A stretch of 59,723 bases of DNA from an uncultured Reyranella sp. (GTDB taxonomy: Bacteria > Pseudomonadota > Alphaproteobacteria > Reyranellales > Reyranellaceae), in NCBI GenBank assembly GCA_937919085.1, contig CALFRN010000348.1, forward strand, positions 1-59,723. Direction: 5' to 3'. A program made the position numbers and the translations under genes. Positions 34,839 to 43,179 of the stretch are shown here, one piece after another. Numbering within the stretch: position 1 is the first letter of the stretch; each line of letters starts with the position of its first letter. The notes beneath the pieces were generated by a model. It saw only the letters and a list, made by a program, of their open reading frames with translations, ran no database searches and was not told the DNA's origin.

Positions 34839-35873
34839 TCATGTCGCGAAGTGGCAAGCAACCTGCCGTGCCGACCCGGCTGGATGCAAGATCGGCATTT
34901 CCTCGGCACAACGCGGCGTGCCCTTGGGGCAGCGGCCATAGAAGCGGCAGACCGTCGGGTCGGGGTCGATCGGGCTGCGCGGCTCGCCGCCGAGCCGCAG
35001 GCGGCCGGCGCGCTGCGCGGGATCAGCCTGCGGGATCGCCGAGATCAACGCCTTGGTATAGGGGTGCCTGGGGTCGGCGAAGACCTCGGCCGCCGGGCCC
35101 TGCTCGACGATCTTGCCGAGGTACATCACCAGCACGCGGTCGCACAGCAGGCGCACGACATTGAGATCATGGCTGACGAACAGGTAGCTCATGCCGAGCT
35201 CGCGCTTGAGCTGTTGCAGGAGCTGCAGGATCACCACCTGCACCGAAACGTCGAGCGCCGCGGTCGGCTCGTCGAGGATCAGCAGTTCGGGTTCGACGGC
35301 AATGGCGCGGGCGATGCCGACGCGGGCCTTCTGGCCGCCCGAGAGCTGATGCGGAAAGCGCGAGAGAAGTTCACGCGGCAGGCCGGTCATGTCGGCCAGC
35401 GCCTCGACGCGCGCAGCAAGCGCGGCGCCCGGCATCTTCTTGAGCCGGCGAATCGGATCGGCGATGGCGTCAGCCGCCGTGTAGCGCGGGTTGAGCGAAT
35501 CGCCGGCGTCCTGGAACACCATCTGGATGCGCGCGCGATGCGGATTGGCGGCAAAGGCCCGGGCCTTGAAGTCGGCGAGTTCGGTTCCGGCGAGGCGAAT
35601 GCTGCCCGAGGTCGGATCGAGCAGGCGGTTGATCAGCCGCACCAGCGTGGACTTGCCGCAACCCGATTCGCCCACCAGCCCGACCGTCTCGCCGCGCGCG
35701 ATAGTGAAGCTCACCTCGTCGACGGCGTAGAGCTGCGGCAGCGGCGCCACCGGTTTGCGGAACGAGGTGGCGCGGGCCAGCAGACCCTGCTTGCCGCCGA
35801 CGGTGAAGCGCTTGGCCAGCTCGGCGATATCGAGCAACGGCCCGGGCGTGGAGACCGACAGCGGCTCGCTCAT
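34839..35873 (-). CDS. oligopeptide-type ABC transporter ATPase (DppF/OppF-like)
   Basis: 344 residues. Walker A GESGCGKST, signature LSGGQKARVGIARAI and Walker B LLILDEPTAALD are intact. The C-terminal oligopeptide-transporter zone HPYTKALISAIPQADP and the Cys-containing VCRFYGRCPKGTPRC (a candidate Fe-S site in this family) are present. The N-terminal extension before the ABC core (PLSVSTPGPLLDIAELAKRF) is usual for OppF/DppF. Its ATG overlaps the stop of the partner ATPase gene as ATGA. Transport substrate is predicted from neighbours to be a ureide-like compound rather than peptide. Confidence 0.9.
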   Translation of the reverse strand: MSEPLSVSTPGPLLDIAELAKRFTVGGKQGLLARATSFRKPVAPLPQLYAVDEVSFTIARGETVGLVGESGCGKSTLVRLINRLLDPTSGSIRLAGTELADFKARAFAANPHRARIQMVFQDAGDSLNPRYTAADAIADPIRRLKKMPGAALAARVEALADMTGLPRELLSRFPHQLSGGQKARVGIARAIAVEPELLILDEPTAALDVSVQVVILQLLQQLKRELGMSYLFVSHDLNVVRLLCDRVLVMYLGKIVEQGPAAEVFADPRHPYTKALISAIPQADPAQRAGRLRLGGEPRSPIDPDPTVCRFYGRCPKGTPRCAEEMPILHPAGSARQVACHFAT

Positions 35874-36838
35874 AGCGGATTCCAGCAGGCAACGACGTGG
35901 TGATCGCCCACGATCCGCTGCGGCAGCGGCTGGTCGCAGGCCTCGGTGCGGCGCTCGCAGCGGCCGCTGTAGCGGCAGGGCGGCAGGTCGGGGCGGCGCA
36001 GGTCGGGCAGGCCGCCCGGGATCGACGCCAGCGCCTCCAGCGACACGGTCTCGCCCGGGGTCGCGGCCAGCAGCTTGGCGGAATAGGGATGGCGGGCGTG
36101 GTCGAACAGCGCACGGCCGGGCGCCGCCTCGACGATGTGGCCGGCATGCATGACGACGATGCGGTCGCAGTATTCGGCGGCCAGCGCCAGGTCGTGGGTG
36201 ATGAAGATGGTGGCCATGCCGGACTCACCGGCCAACTCGCCGATCAGGTCCATGATGACGGCCTGGGTGGTAACGTCGAGGCCGGTGGTCGGCTCGTCGG
36301 CGATCAGCAGCGCTGGCCGGCAGGCGAGCGCGATGGCGATCATGATGCGCTGGCACATGCCGCCCGACAGTTCGAAGGGATAGGCCTCGGCGCGACGCTC
36401 GGGATCGGGAATGCGGACCTTCTTCAGCATCGCGATCGCCGCCTGCGGCGCGTCGTTGCGGGTGGCGCCGCCGTGGCGCACCAGCACGTCGGCGATCTGG
36501 CGGCCGACACGCCGGATCGGATTGAGCGCGGTGCGCGGGTTCTGGAATATCATCGAGAGTTCGCGGCCGCGCTGTTCGGCGAGGTCGCGCTCGCTGAGCG
36601 CGAGCAGGTCGGAGCCGCCGAACATCGCCCGGCCGGAGGTCACCTTGCCGGCGGCATCGAGGATGCCCATGACCGCGAAGGCCGTCACCGACTTGCCCGA
36701 GCCGCTCTCGCCTACCAGCGCCACGGTCTCACCCTTGTCGACGCTGAAGCCGACATGCTCCAGCACCTTGACGACGCCGGAGCGGGTGCGGAATTCGACC
36801 GAGAGATCCTCGACGGCCAGAGCCGGGATAGCGGTCAT
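35870..36838 (-). CDS. oligopeptide-type ABC transporter ATPase (DppD/OppD-like)
   Basis: 322 residues from ATG 36838, which overlaps the permease stop as ATGA. Walker A GESGSGKSV, signature LSGGMCQRIMIAIALA (the LSGGM form is typical of DppD/OppD) and Walker B LLIADEPTTGLD. The C-terminus has HPYSAKLLAATPG and CRYSGRCERRTEAC. It pairs with the following ATPase as a heterodimer under the two permeases. Confidence 0.9.
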   Translation of the reverse strand: MTAIPALAVEDLSVEFRTRSGVVKVLEHVGFSVDKGETVALVGESGSGKSVTAFAVMGILDAAGKVTSGRAMFGGSDLLALSERDLAEQRGRELSMIFQNPRTALNPIRRVGRQIADVLVRHGGATRNDAPQAAIAMLKKVRIPDPERRAEAYPFELSGGMCQRIMIAIALACRPALLIADEPTTGLDVTTQAVIMDLIGELAGESGMATIFITHDLALAAEYCDRIVVMHAGHIVEAAPGRALFDHARHPYSAKLLAATPGETVSLEALASIPGGLPDLRRPDLPPCRYSGRCERRTEACDQPLPQRIVGDHHVVACWNPL

Positions 36839-37683
36839 GTCCGCATCCGCGGATCGATGATGTCGCGCAGCCCGTCGCCCAGCAGGTTGAAGCAGAACAC
36901 CGCCAGCATCAGCGCGGCGCCGGGGAAGAGCGCGATCCACCATTCGCCGGACTGGATGAAGTTGGCGCCCTCGGCGACCATGATGCCCCATTCGGCGTCG
37001 GGCGGGCGCACGCCGAGACCGATGAACGACAGGCCGGCGGCGTTCAGGATGGCATAGCCCATGGTGAGCGACATCTGCACCATCATGATCGGCATGATGT
37101 TGGGCAGGATGTGGCCCAGCAGCACACGGGTCTCGCCGTTGCCCGAAAGCCGCGCGGCTTCGACGAAGCCGGCCTCGCGCCGGACATTGGCTTCGGCGCG
37201 CGCGACGCGGGCATAGAGCGGAAAGTTGATGATGGCGGTGGCGATCACGATGTTGATCACCTCGTTGCCGAGCGCCGCCACGATGCCCATGGCCAGCACG
37301 AACAGCGGAAAGGCCATGATGGTGTCGGCGAGCCGGCCGACGATCTGGTCGGTCCAGCCGCCGAAATATCCCGCCGCCACGCCGGACAGCGCTCCCAGCA
37401 TGAAGGCCAGGATCACCGAGGCGAAGGCGATGGTGAGATCGAGCCTGGTCGCCACCAGGACACGGCTGAAGATGTCGCGGCCGAGCTGGTCGGTGCCGAA
37501 CCAGTGCGCCGCCGACGGCGGCTTCAGCGCCATCGCGGCATTGCTCTGCAGGGGATCGTAGGGCGCCAGCAATGGACCGAAGAGTGCCGCGACCATAAAG
37601 AGCGCGAACAGGCCGAAGGCAAGGCCGGTCACCGGATTTTCCGACAGCACGTAGCGGGCGTGGCGCAGCAGCGGCAGCATCAT
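36835..37683 (-). CDS. oligopeptide-type ABC transporter permease (DppC/OppC-like)
   Basis: 282 residues from ATG 37683 (ATG 37680 next). Six predicted helices, the first near 20-41. PLLAPYDPLQSN and HWFGTDQLGRDIFSRVLVATRLDLTIAF are the DppC hallmark N-terminal region; the EAA loop is EAARLSGNGETRVLLGHILPN. The start overlaps the preceding permease stop by one base (TGATG). It ends in an ATGA with the ATPase gene. Confidence 0.92.
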   Translation of the reverse strand: MMLPLLRHARYVLSENPVTGLAFGLFALFMVAALFGPLLAPYDPLQSNAAMALKPPSAAHWFGTDQLGRDIFSRVLVATRLDLTIAFASVILAFMLGALSGVAAGYFGGWTDQIVGRLADTIMAFPLFVLAMGIVAALGNEVINIVIATAIINFPLYARVARAEANVRREAGFVEAARLSGNGETRVLLGHILPNIMPIMMVQMSLTMGYAILNAAGLSFIGLGVRPPDAEWGIMVAEGANFIQSGEWWIALFPGAALMLAVFCFNLLGDGLRDIIDPRMRT

Positions 37684-38696
37684 CAGGACTCCAGCCGCAC
37701 GCGCGGATCGACGAGGCCGTAGACGAAATCGATCGTGAGGTTGAGGGTCACGTACAGCACCGCCATGGTGAGCACGAAGCCCTGGACCGGCGCGTAATCC
37801 GAGGTGATCAGCGCGTTCACGGCATAAAGACCGATGCCCGGCCAGGCGAACACCGTCTCGACCAGCACGTTGGCGCCCAGCAGGAAAGAGAACACCATGC
37901 CCAGCGTGGTGATGACCGGCAGCACGGCGTTGCGAAAGGCATAGGTGAAGACGACGGTGCGCGGCGAAAGTCCGCTGGCCCGCGCAGTCCGGATGAAGTC
38001 GCTGCCCAGCACCGCCAGCATCGAACCGCGTGTCATGCGGGCGAGCGGCGCCAGCGAGAAGATCGCCATCGAGATCGCCGGCAGGGCGAGCTGGCGCAGC
38101 GCGCTCCAGAACGTCTCGAGGTTGCCGCTCAGCAGCGAGTCGATCAGGTAGAAGCCAGTGATGTCGGGCGGCGGCGACAGGAAGATGTCGAGCCGGCCGG
38201 TCGGCGCCGGCGCCCATTGCAGCAGATAGTAGAAGACGTAGGCGAGCAGCAGACCGGTGAAGAATACCGGCAGCGACACGCCGGCCGTGGTCACGATGCG
38301 GCAGAGATGGTCGACCCACGTGCCCTGCTTCACCGCCGCCAGCACGCCGAGCGGAATGGCGATACCGACCGCCACGATCAGGGCAAACAGCGTGAGCTCG
38401 GCCGAGGCCGGCAGACGCGTGGCGATTTCGGTCACTACCGGCTGGCCGGTGCTGAGCGAGTTGCCGAGATTGCCCTGCAGCAGGTCGCCGACATAGGCCA
38501 CGAACTGCTCGGGCAGCGACTTGTCGAGGCCGAGCTTGGTCCTGATTTCGGCGATCGCCTGCGGGCTGGCGGCAAGCCCCGCGAAATAGGCCGCAGGGTC
38601 GCCGGGCAGCAGGCGGGTCAGCATGAAGGTGACGACGACGACCCCGACGATGCTCGGGATCGCCGTCGCCAGCCGCGACAGGAGAAGGTTCAGCAT
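37683..38696 (-). CDS. oligopeptide-type ABC transporter permease (DppB/OppB-like)
   Basis: 337 residues from ATG 38696 with a strong GGGAGGAG ribosome site. MLNLLLSRLATAIPSIVGVVVVTFMLTRLLPGDPA is the standard DppB start; the EAA loop reads RTARASGLSPRTVVFTYAFRNAVLP and six helices are predicted. The ribosome site partly falls inside the stem of the left hairpin at 38707-38729, so folding of the leader could reduce its translation relative to the binding protein. Confidence 0.92.
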   Translation of the reverse strand: MLNLLLSRLATAIPSIVGVVVVTFMLTRLLPGDPAAYFAGLAASPQAIAEIRTKLGLDKSLPEQFVAYVGDLLQGNLGNSLSTGQPVVTEIATRLPASAELTLFALIVAVGIAIPLGVLAAVKQGTWVDHLCRIVTTAGVSLPVFFTGLLLAYVFYYLLQWAPAPTGRLDIFLSPPPDITGFYLIDSLLSGNLETFWSALRQLALPAISMAIFSLAPLARMTRGSMLAVLGSDFIRTARASGLSPRTVVFTYAFRNAVLPVITTLGMVFSFLLGANVLVETVFAWPGIGLYAVNALITSDYAPVQGFVLTMAVLYVTLNLTIDFVYGLVDPRVRLES

Positions 38697-38706
38697 CTCT
38701 TGTTCT

Positions 38707-38874
38707 CCTCCCCCGTCATACGGGGGAGGTGCCCCCGAACGGGGGCGGAGGGGGAGAGCCCCAACGGTGACGCCGGAAGTTCCATGATCATGATCTCTTT
38801 CCTGCCGACGCCTCGACTGAGGCTCTCCCCCTCCGGCCCTGCGGGCCACCTCCCCCGTATGACGGGGGAGGTGG
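38707..38874. repeat. composite inverted-repeat element between binding-protein and permease genes
   Basis: Two arms in inverted orientation share CTCCCCCGTCATACGGGGGA plus GGTG, and GGAGGGGGAGAGCC. Each arm is itself a hairpin: 10-base stem at 38707-38729 and 13-base stem at 38846-38874. About 60 bases lie between the arms. The right hairpin sits 9 bases past the binding-protein stop; the left one overlaps the permease ribosome site. This layout resembles BIME/REP elements known to stabilise binding-protein mRNA. Confidence 0.75.
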
Positions 38875-38883
38875 AGCAGACAC

Positions 38884-40488
38884 TCAGCTCTTCACGAGCT
38901 GGCGATAGTCGAGCTGGCGGTGGAACCAGTAGCGATAGCCGGTGATGTTCTTCTGCATCGCCACGTCGAGCAGCGGCTGGAAGATCGGCACCCGCGGCAC
39001 CTCCTCGAAGGCGATGTCGATGAAGCCCTTGACCAGCTTGTCGTACTCGGCGCCGGACGTGAAACGCGCCTTGTCGATCAGCGCATCCATGGCCGGGTTC
39101 TTGTAGCCCATGGTGTTGAAGACGGCGTTCTGGCCGTGATAGCACCAGAAGAAGAAGTACTCCGGATAGTTCAGCCAGCCGCCGAAGGCGTTGGCGATCA
39201 TCGGCAGGTTCTTCTTCAGCAGTTCGCCGCGCCAGTTGGCGCCCGGGATCTTATTGATCGTGGCCTTGATGCCGATCTGCTTCAGGCTTTCCTGGACCAG
39301 GATGGTGAGCGGCTCGTTGGTGCTGGCCATGCCGAGGTCGAACGACAGGGTGGTCTCGAAGCCGTCGGCATAGCCCGCCGCCGCCATCAACGCCTTGGCC
39401 TTGGCGATGTCGGTCTTGTAGCCGTCCTTCTGCGGCCAGTAGCTGCCCTTGGACAGGTTGTCGGCACCGCCGAACAGCGGCAGCGCCCGGCCGAACATCA
39501 CCGAATCCATGATCTGCTGGTACGGCAGCGCCCAGGCGACCGCCTGGCGGACCTTGACGTCGTTGAACGGCTTTTCGTTCACGTTCATGCCGAGATAGAC
39601 CATCGCGTTTTCGATCGCGGTGCCGATCACGGTGAGCTTGGGCGACGTGGCGAGTTCGGCGAAGTCCTTCGGCGGCAGGTCGAACGAGATGTCGGCATCG
39701 CCACGCTCGAGCAGCGCACGGCGGTTGCCGGCCGACGGAATGATGCGCCGGATGACGCGCTTGATCTTGGGCAACGGACCGTTCTGCCAGTCGTCGTTGC
39801 GCATGAAGACGACTTCCTGGCCGGGCTGCCAGCGTTCGATCTTGTAGGCGCCGCCGGCGGCGAGATTGTTCTTCAGCCACTCCATGGCCCACGGATCGGC
39901 CGCGGTCGCGTGCTTCTTGCACAGTTCGGAGTTCATGATGACCGGCACCGGCACGCCGATGTCCGGCATGGTGAGCTTGTCGGCGCGCACGAAGTCGACG
40001 CGGAAGGTGTTGTCGTCGACGGCGACGAACTGCTCGGGCTTCTCCAGCGAGCCTGCCTTCATCTGGAAGGTCGGGAAGCCGCCCACCGACACGGCGCGGT
40101 CGAACGACCACTTCACGTCCTTGGCGGTGATCGGCGTGCCGTCGTGGAACTTGGCGCCCTTGCGCAGCTTGAAGGTCGCCGACGTCGGCGTGACATTCCA
40201 CTCGGTCGCCAGTTCGGGTTCGAGCTTGGTGTAGTCGTAATGGTCGTTGCCGTTGGCGTCCTTCTTGACGCCGTAGGTGATCAGCCGGTCGTAGGTGTTC
40301 CACGACACCTCGTAGGATGGCCGGTTGGTGCCGACGCCCTGGATGTCCATCGAATTGGGCGGGCTCTCGGTGATCAGCAGAAGCGTCTCGTTGCGCGCCT
40401 GCGCCTTGGCTTCCGACCAGATCGCCGGTGCCGCCGTCATGGCGGCGCCTGCCGCGGCAGTCGACTTGAAGAATGTACGACGCTTCAT
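38884..40488 (-). CDS. family 5 (oligopeptide-type) solute-binding protein
   Basis: 534 residues. The N-terminus MKRRTFFKSTAAAGAAMTAA with APAIWSEAKAQ looks like a twin-arginine (Tat) signal. The mature protein has the SBP_bac_5 layout: LEPELATEWNVTPTSATFKLRKGAKFHDGTPITAKDVKWSFDR, then GMNVNEKPFNDVKVRQAVAWALPYQQIM. Family 5 proteins bind peptides, nickel, opines and other polar solutes. It leads the operon binding protein, DppB, DppC, DppD, DppF, atzG, atzE, hpxZ. A perfect sigma-54 promoter lies about 55 bases upstream, pointing to nitrogen scavenging. The ligand is inferred, not shown. Confidence 0.9.
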   Translation of the reverse strand: MKRRTFFKSTAAAGAAMTAAPAIWSEAKAQARNETLLLITESPPNSMDIQGVGTNRPSYEVSWNTYDRLITYGVKKDANGNDHYDYTKLEPELATEWNVTPTSATFKLRKGAKFHDGTPITAKDVKWSFDRAVSVGGFPTFQMKAGSLEKPEQFVAVDDNTFRVDFVRADKLTMPDIGVPVPVIMNSELCKKHATAADPWAMEWLKNNLAAGGAYKIERWQPGQEVVFMRNDDWQNGPLPKIKRVIRRIIPSAGNRRALLERGDADISFDLPPKDFAELATSPKLTVIGTAIENAMVYLGMNVNEKPFNDVKVRQAVAWALPYQQIMDSVMFGRALPLFGGADNLSKGSYWPQKDGYKTDIAKAKALMAAAGYADGFETTLSFDLGMASTNEPLTILVQESLKQIGIKATINKIPGANWRGELLKKNLPMIANAFGGWLNYPEYFFFWCYHGQNAVFNTMGYKNPAMDALIDKARFTSGAEYDKLVKGFIDIAFEEVPRVPIFQPLLDVAMQKNITGYRYWFHRQLDYRQLVKS

Positions 40489-40542
40489 TGTTATCCCCTG
40501 TTTCCCAATTCAGAGCCCCCAAGCACGGCTCGAATCATGAAG

Positions 40543-40557
40543 GCAAGTTGCGTGCCA
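40543..40557 (-). promoter_or_regulatory. sigma-54 (-24/-12) promoter of the transporter-atz operon
   Basis: On the minus strand TGGCACGCAACTTGC, a perfect match to TGGCACGNNNNTTGC with T before it and C after. The -12 GC lies 55 bases from the binding-protein ATG at 40488, giving a leader of about 43 bases. It sits in the 126-base divergent region shared with atzF. The small inverted repeat CCGCGC-GCAAGT-GCGCGG at 40562-40579, just upstream, could be an activator contact but is short. Confidence 0.75.
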
Positions 40558-40614
40558 ATCCCCGCGCGCAAGTGCGCGGCTGCATTCGCCGCGGCCGTTG
40601 TCTACAAGCGTCCC

Positions 40615-42387
40615 ATGACAGCGCTCCTCGATCTCGGCCTCCTTGCCCTGCGCCGTGCCTACCGCAGCGGCACACTCGATGTCCGACAGACGGTCGATGA
40701 AGTGCTGAGGCGCCTCGCGGAAGCCGGCGATGACAAGGTGTGGATCTCGCGCGCCTCCGACGCGACACTGCGGACCGCGGCCGCCGCGCTCGATGCACGA
40801 CGCGGCGAGATCGACCGGCTGCCGCTCTACGGCGTTCCCTTCGCGGTGAAGGACAATATCGACGTCGCCGGCATGACCACGACGGCCGCCTGTCCCGGCT
40901 TCGCCTACGACGCCCGGGAATCGGCGGAGGTCGTGAAGCGGCTCACCGACGCCGGCGCCATCGCGGTCGGCAAGACCAACCTCGACCAGTTCGCCACCGG
41001 ACTCGTCGGCGTGCGCTCGCCGTATGGTGTGCCGCGCAATCCGTTCGATCCGTCGTTCGTGCCTGGCGGCTCGAGTTCGGGCTCGGCGGTTGCCGTCTCC
41101 TTGGGCCTGGTGAGCTTCGCGCTCGGCACCGACACCGCGGGCTCGGGCCGCGTGCCGGCCGGCTTCAACAACATCGTCGGGCTGAAGCCGACGCCCGGCC
41201 TGTTCAGCACCGAGGGCGTCGTGCCGGCCTGCCGCTCGCTCGACTGCGTGTCGGTGTTCGCGCTGTCCTGCGCCGATGCCGACGCCGTGCTGGGCGTCGT
41301 CGGTGCGCCGCCCGCGACACCGGCGATCGGCGCGACGTTCCGCTTCGGCGTGCCCAAGCCGCTGGAATTCTTCGGCGATGATGCCTATGCAGCGCTCTAT
41401 GCGCAGGCGGTCGAGAAACTGAAGGCGCTGGGGGGCACGGCGGTCGAGTTCGACTACGCGCCCTTCCGCGACGCCGCGCAGCTTCTCTACAGCGGGCCCT
41501 GGGTGGCCGAGCGCACCGCGGCGGTCGGCGCCTTCATCGCGAGCGCCGCCGACAACGCCGGTGTCTGGCCGACGACGCGGCAGATCGTCGAGGGTGGACG
41601 CAAGTACAGCGCCGTCGACGCCTTCGAGGGCCAGTACAGGCTGGCCGAACTCAAGACCCGGGCGGCGGCGGAGATGCACGGCCTCGATTTTCTCGCCCTG
41701 CCGACCGCCGGCACGATCTACAAGTTGGCCGATCTCGAGCGCGAACCGGTGCTCTACAATTCGCATCTCGGCCACTACACCAACTTCGTCAATTTCTTCG
41801 GCCTGGCCGGACTGGCGCTGCCGGCCGGCTTCCGGCCCGACGGCCTGCCGTTCGGCATCACCCTGATCGGCCGGGCGCTCGGCGAACGGGCGCTGCTGTC
41901 GTTCGGCGCGCGCTGGCAACGCGCCGTGCCGTTGCCGCTCGGCAAGACCAACAGTGTGCTGCCGCCGGCCGAGGACGATCCGGTCGTGGCCGAGGATCGC
42001 GTGCCGATCGCCGTCGTTGGCGCGCACATGAGTGGCCTGCCGCTGAACGGCCAGCTCACCGACCTCGGCGGCCGGCTGGAAAGCGCCGGCCAGACCGCGC
42101 CGGTCTACCGCTTCTACGCCCTGCCCGGCGGCCCGCCGCAGCGGCCCGGTATGATCCGCGTGGCCGAAGGCGGCGGCGCGATAGATCTCGAAGTGTGGAG
42201 CCTGCCGGCCGAGAAGGTCGGCGCCTTCCTGCGCATGATTCCGGCGCCGCTCGGCCTCGGCACCGTGACGCTGGCCGATGGCTCGGCGGTGCCGGGCTTT
42301 CTCTGCGAGAGCCACGCCCTTGCCGGCGCCCGCGACATCACCTCGTTCGGTGGCTGGCGGGCCTATGTAAAGAGCCTCTCGGTCTGA
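40615..42387 (+). CDS. atzF: allophanate hydrolase AtzF
   Basis: 590 residues from ATG 40615; an in-frame ATG at 40537 would add 26 residues without family similarity. AtzF hydrolyses allophanate to ammonia and CO2. The N-terminal amidase domain has Lys79 (VPFAVKDNIDVAGM), the GGSSSGSAV cis-Ser region (151-159) and nucleophile Ser177 (GTDTAGSGRVPAG). A C-terminal allophanate-hydrolase domain follows from about 455 (VAVVGAHMSGLPLNGQLTDLGGRL, YRFYALPG, GFLCE). This two-domain layout separates it from AtzE. It is divergent from the transporter-atzE operon and supplies the expected final step. Confidence 0.93.
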   Translation: MTALLDLGLLALRRAYRSGTLDVRQTVDEVLRRLAEAGDDKVWISRASDATLRTAAAALDARRGEIDRLPLYGVPFAVKDNIDVAGMTTTAACPGFAYDARESAEVVKRLTDAGAIAVGKTNLDQFATGLVGVRSPYGVPRNPFDPSFVPGGSSSGSAVAVSLGLVSFALGTDTAGSGRVPAGFNNIVGLKPTPGLFSTEGVVPACRSLDCVSVFALSCADADAVLGVVGAPPATPAIGATFRFGVPKPLEFFGDDAYAALYAQAVEKLKALGGTAVEFDYAPFRDAAQLLYSGPWVAERTAAVGAFIASAADNAGVWPTTRQIVEGGRKYSAVDAFEGQYRLAELKTRAAAEMHGLDFLALPTAGTIYKLADLEREPVLYNSHLGHYTNFVNFFGLAGLALPAGFRPDGLPFGITLIGRALGERALLSFGARWQRAVPLPLGKTNSVLPPAEDDPVVAEDRVPIAVVGAHMSGLPLNGQLTDLGGRLESAGQTAPVYRFYALPGGPPQRPGMIRVAEGGGAIDLEVWSLPAEKVGAFLRMIPAPLGLGTVTLADGSAVPGFLCESHALAGARDITSFGGWRAYVKSLSV

Positions 42388-42420
42388 TAGGGTCCGCTCC
42401 TTTCGGGGAGGAACAAATCC

Positions 42421-43170
42421 ATGGCGAAGATCGCAATCATCACCGGCGCGGGCAGCGGCATCGGCCGCGCCTCGGCGCTGGCGCTACTCAAGAACGGCTA
42501 CAAGGTCGTGCTGGCCGCCCGGCGCAAGGAGACGCTGGACGAAACGGCGAAGATGGCCGGCAACAACGCCCCCAACGCGTTGTCCGTGCCGACCGACGTC
42601 ACCAGCCGCGAGTCGATCCAGGCGCTGTTCGCGCGCACCAAGGAAGCCTTCGGCCGGCTCGACCTGGTGTTCAACAATGCCGGCGGCGGCGCACCGCCGG
42701 TGCCGCTGGAGGAACTGCCGTTCGAGACCTGGCAGACGGTGGTGGCGGCCAACCTCACCGGCCCGTTCCTGTGCACCCAGGAAGCAATCAAGATCATGAA
42801 GGCGCAGAAGCCGATGGGCGGGCGCATCATCAACAACGGTTCGATCTCGGCGCACGCGCCCCGGCCGTTCTCGGTCGCCTACACCTCGACCAAGCACGCC
42901 ATCACCGGCCTCACCAAGTCGACCTCGCTCGATTGCCGCCAGTACGATATCGCCTGCGGCCAGATCGACATCGGCAACGCCGCCACGCCGATGACGGAAC
43001 GCATGACCAAGGGCGTGCTGCAGCCCAACGGCGCCAGCGTGGTCGAGCCGCGCATGGACGTCGAAGCCGTGGCCCAGGCCATCGTCTACATGGACAGCCT
43101 GCCGCTCGACGCCAACGTCCAGTTCATGACGGTGATGGCGACCAAGATGCCGTTCGTCGGACGAGGGTGA
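42421..43170 (+). CDS. short-chain dehydrogenase/reductase
   Basis: 249 residues from ATG 42421 with GGAGGAAC upstream. Classical SDR: cofactor loop TGAGSGIG (8-15), NNAGG near residue 90, catalytic Ser in [10 protein letters not shown], and YTSTK (YxxxK) near 158-162. The Arg-Arg after the second strand (AARRKE) favours NADP(H). It follows atzF by 33 bases on the same strand and may be co-transcribed, but no link to allophanate is obvious. Substrate unknown. Confidence 0.92.
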   Translation: MAKIAIITGAGSGIGRASALALLKNGYKVVLAARRKETLDETAKMAGNNAPNALSVPTDVTSRESIQALFARTKEAFGRLDLVFNNAGGGAPPVPLEELPFETWQTVVAANLTGPFLCTQEAIKIMKAQKPMGGRIINNGSISAHAPRPFSVAYTSTKHAITGLTKSTSLDCRQYDIACGQIDIGNAATPMTERMTKGVLQPNGASVVEPRMDVEAVAQAIVYMDSLPLDANVQFMTVMATKMPFVGRG

Positions 43171-43179
43171 GAGCGACGG

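Noticed and set aside
38920-42387. An 1,155-codon plus-strand open frame across the binding-protein gene and atzF
   Set aside because: Only the part from 40615 matches allophanate hydrolase; the first 565 codons are antisense to a clear solute-binding protein.
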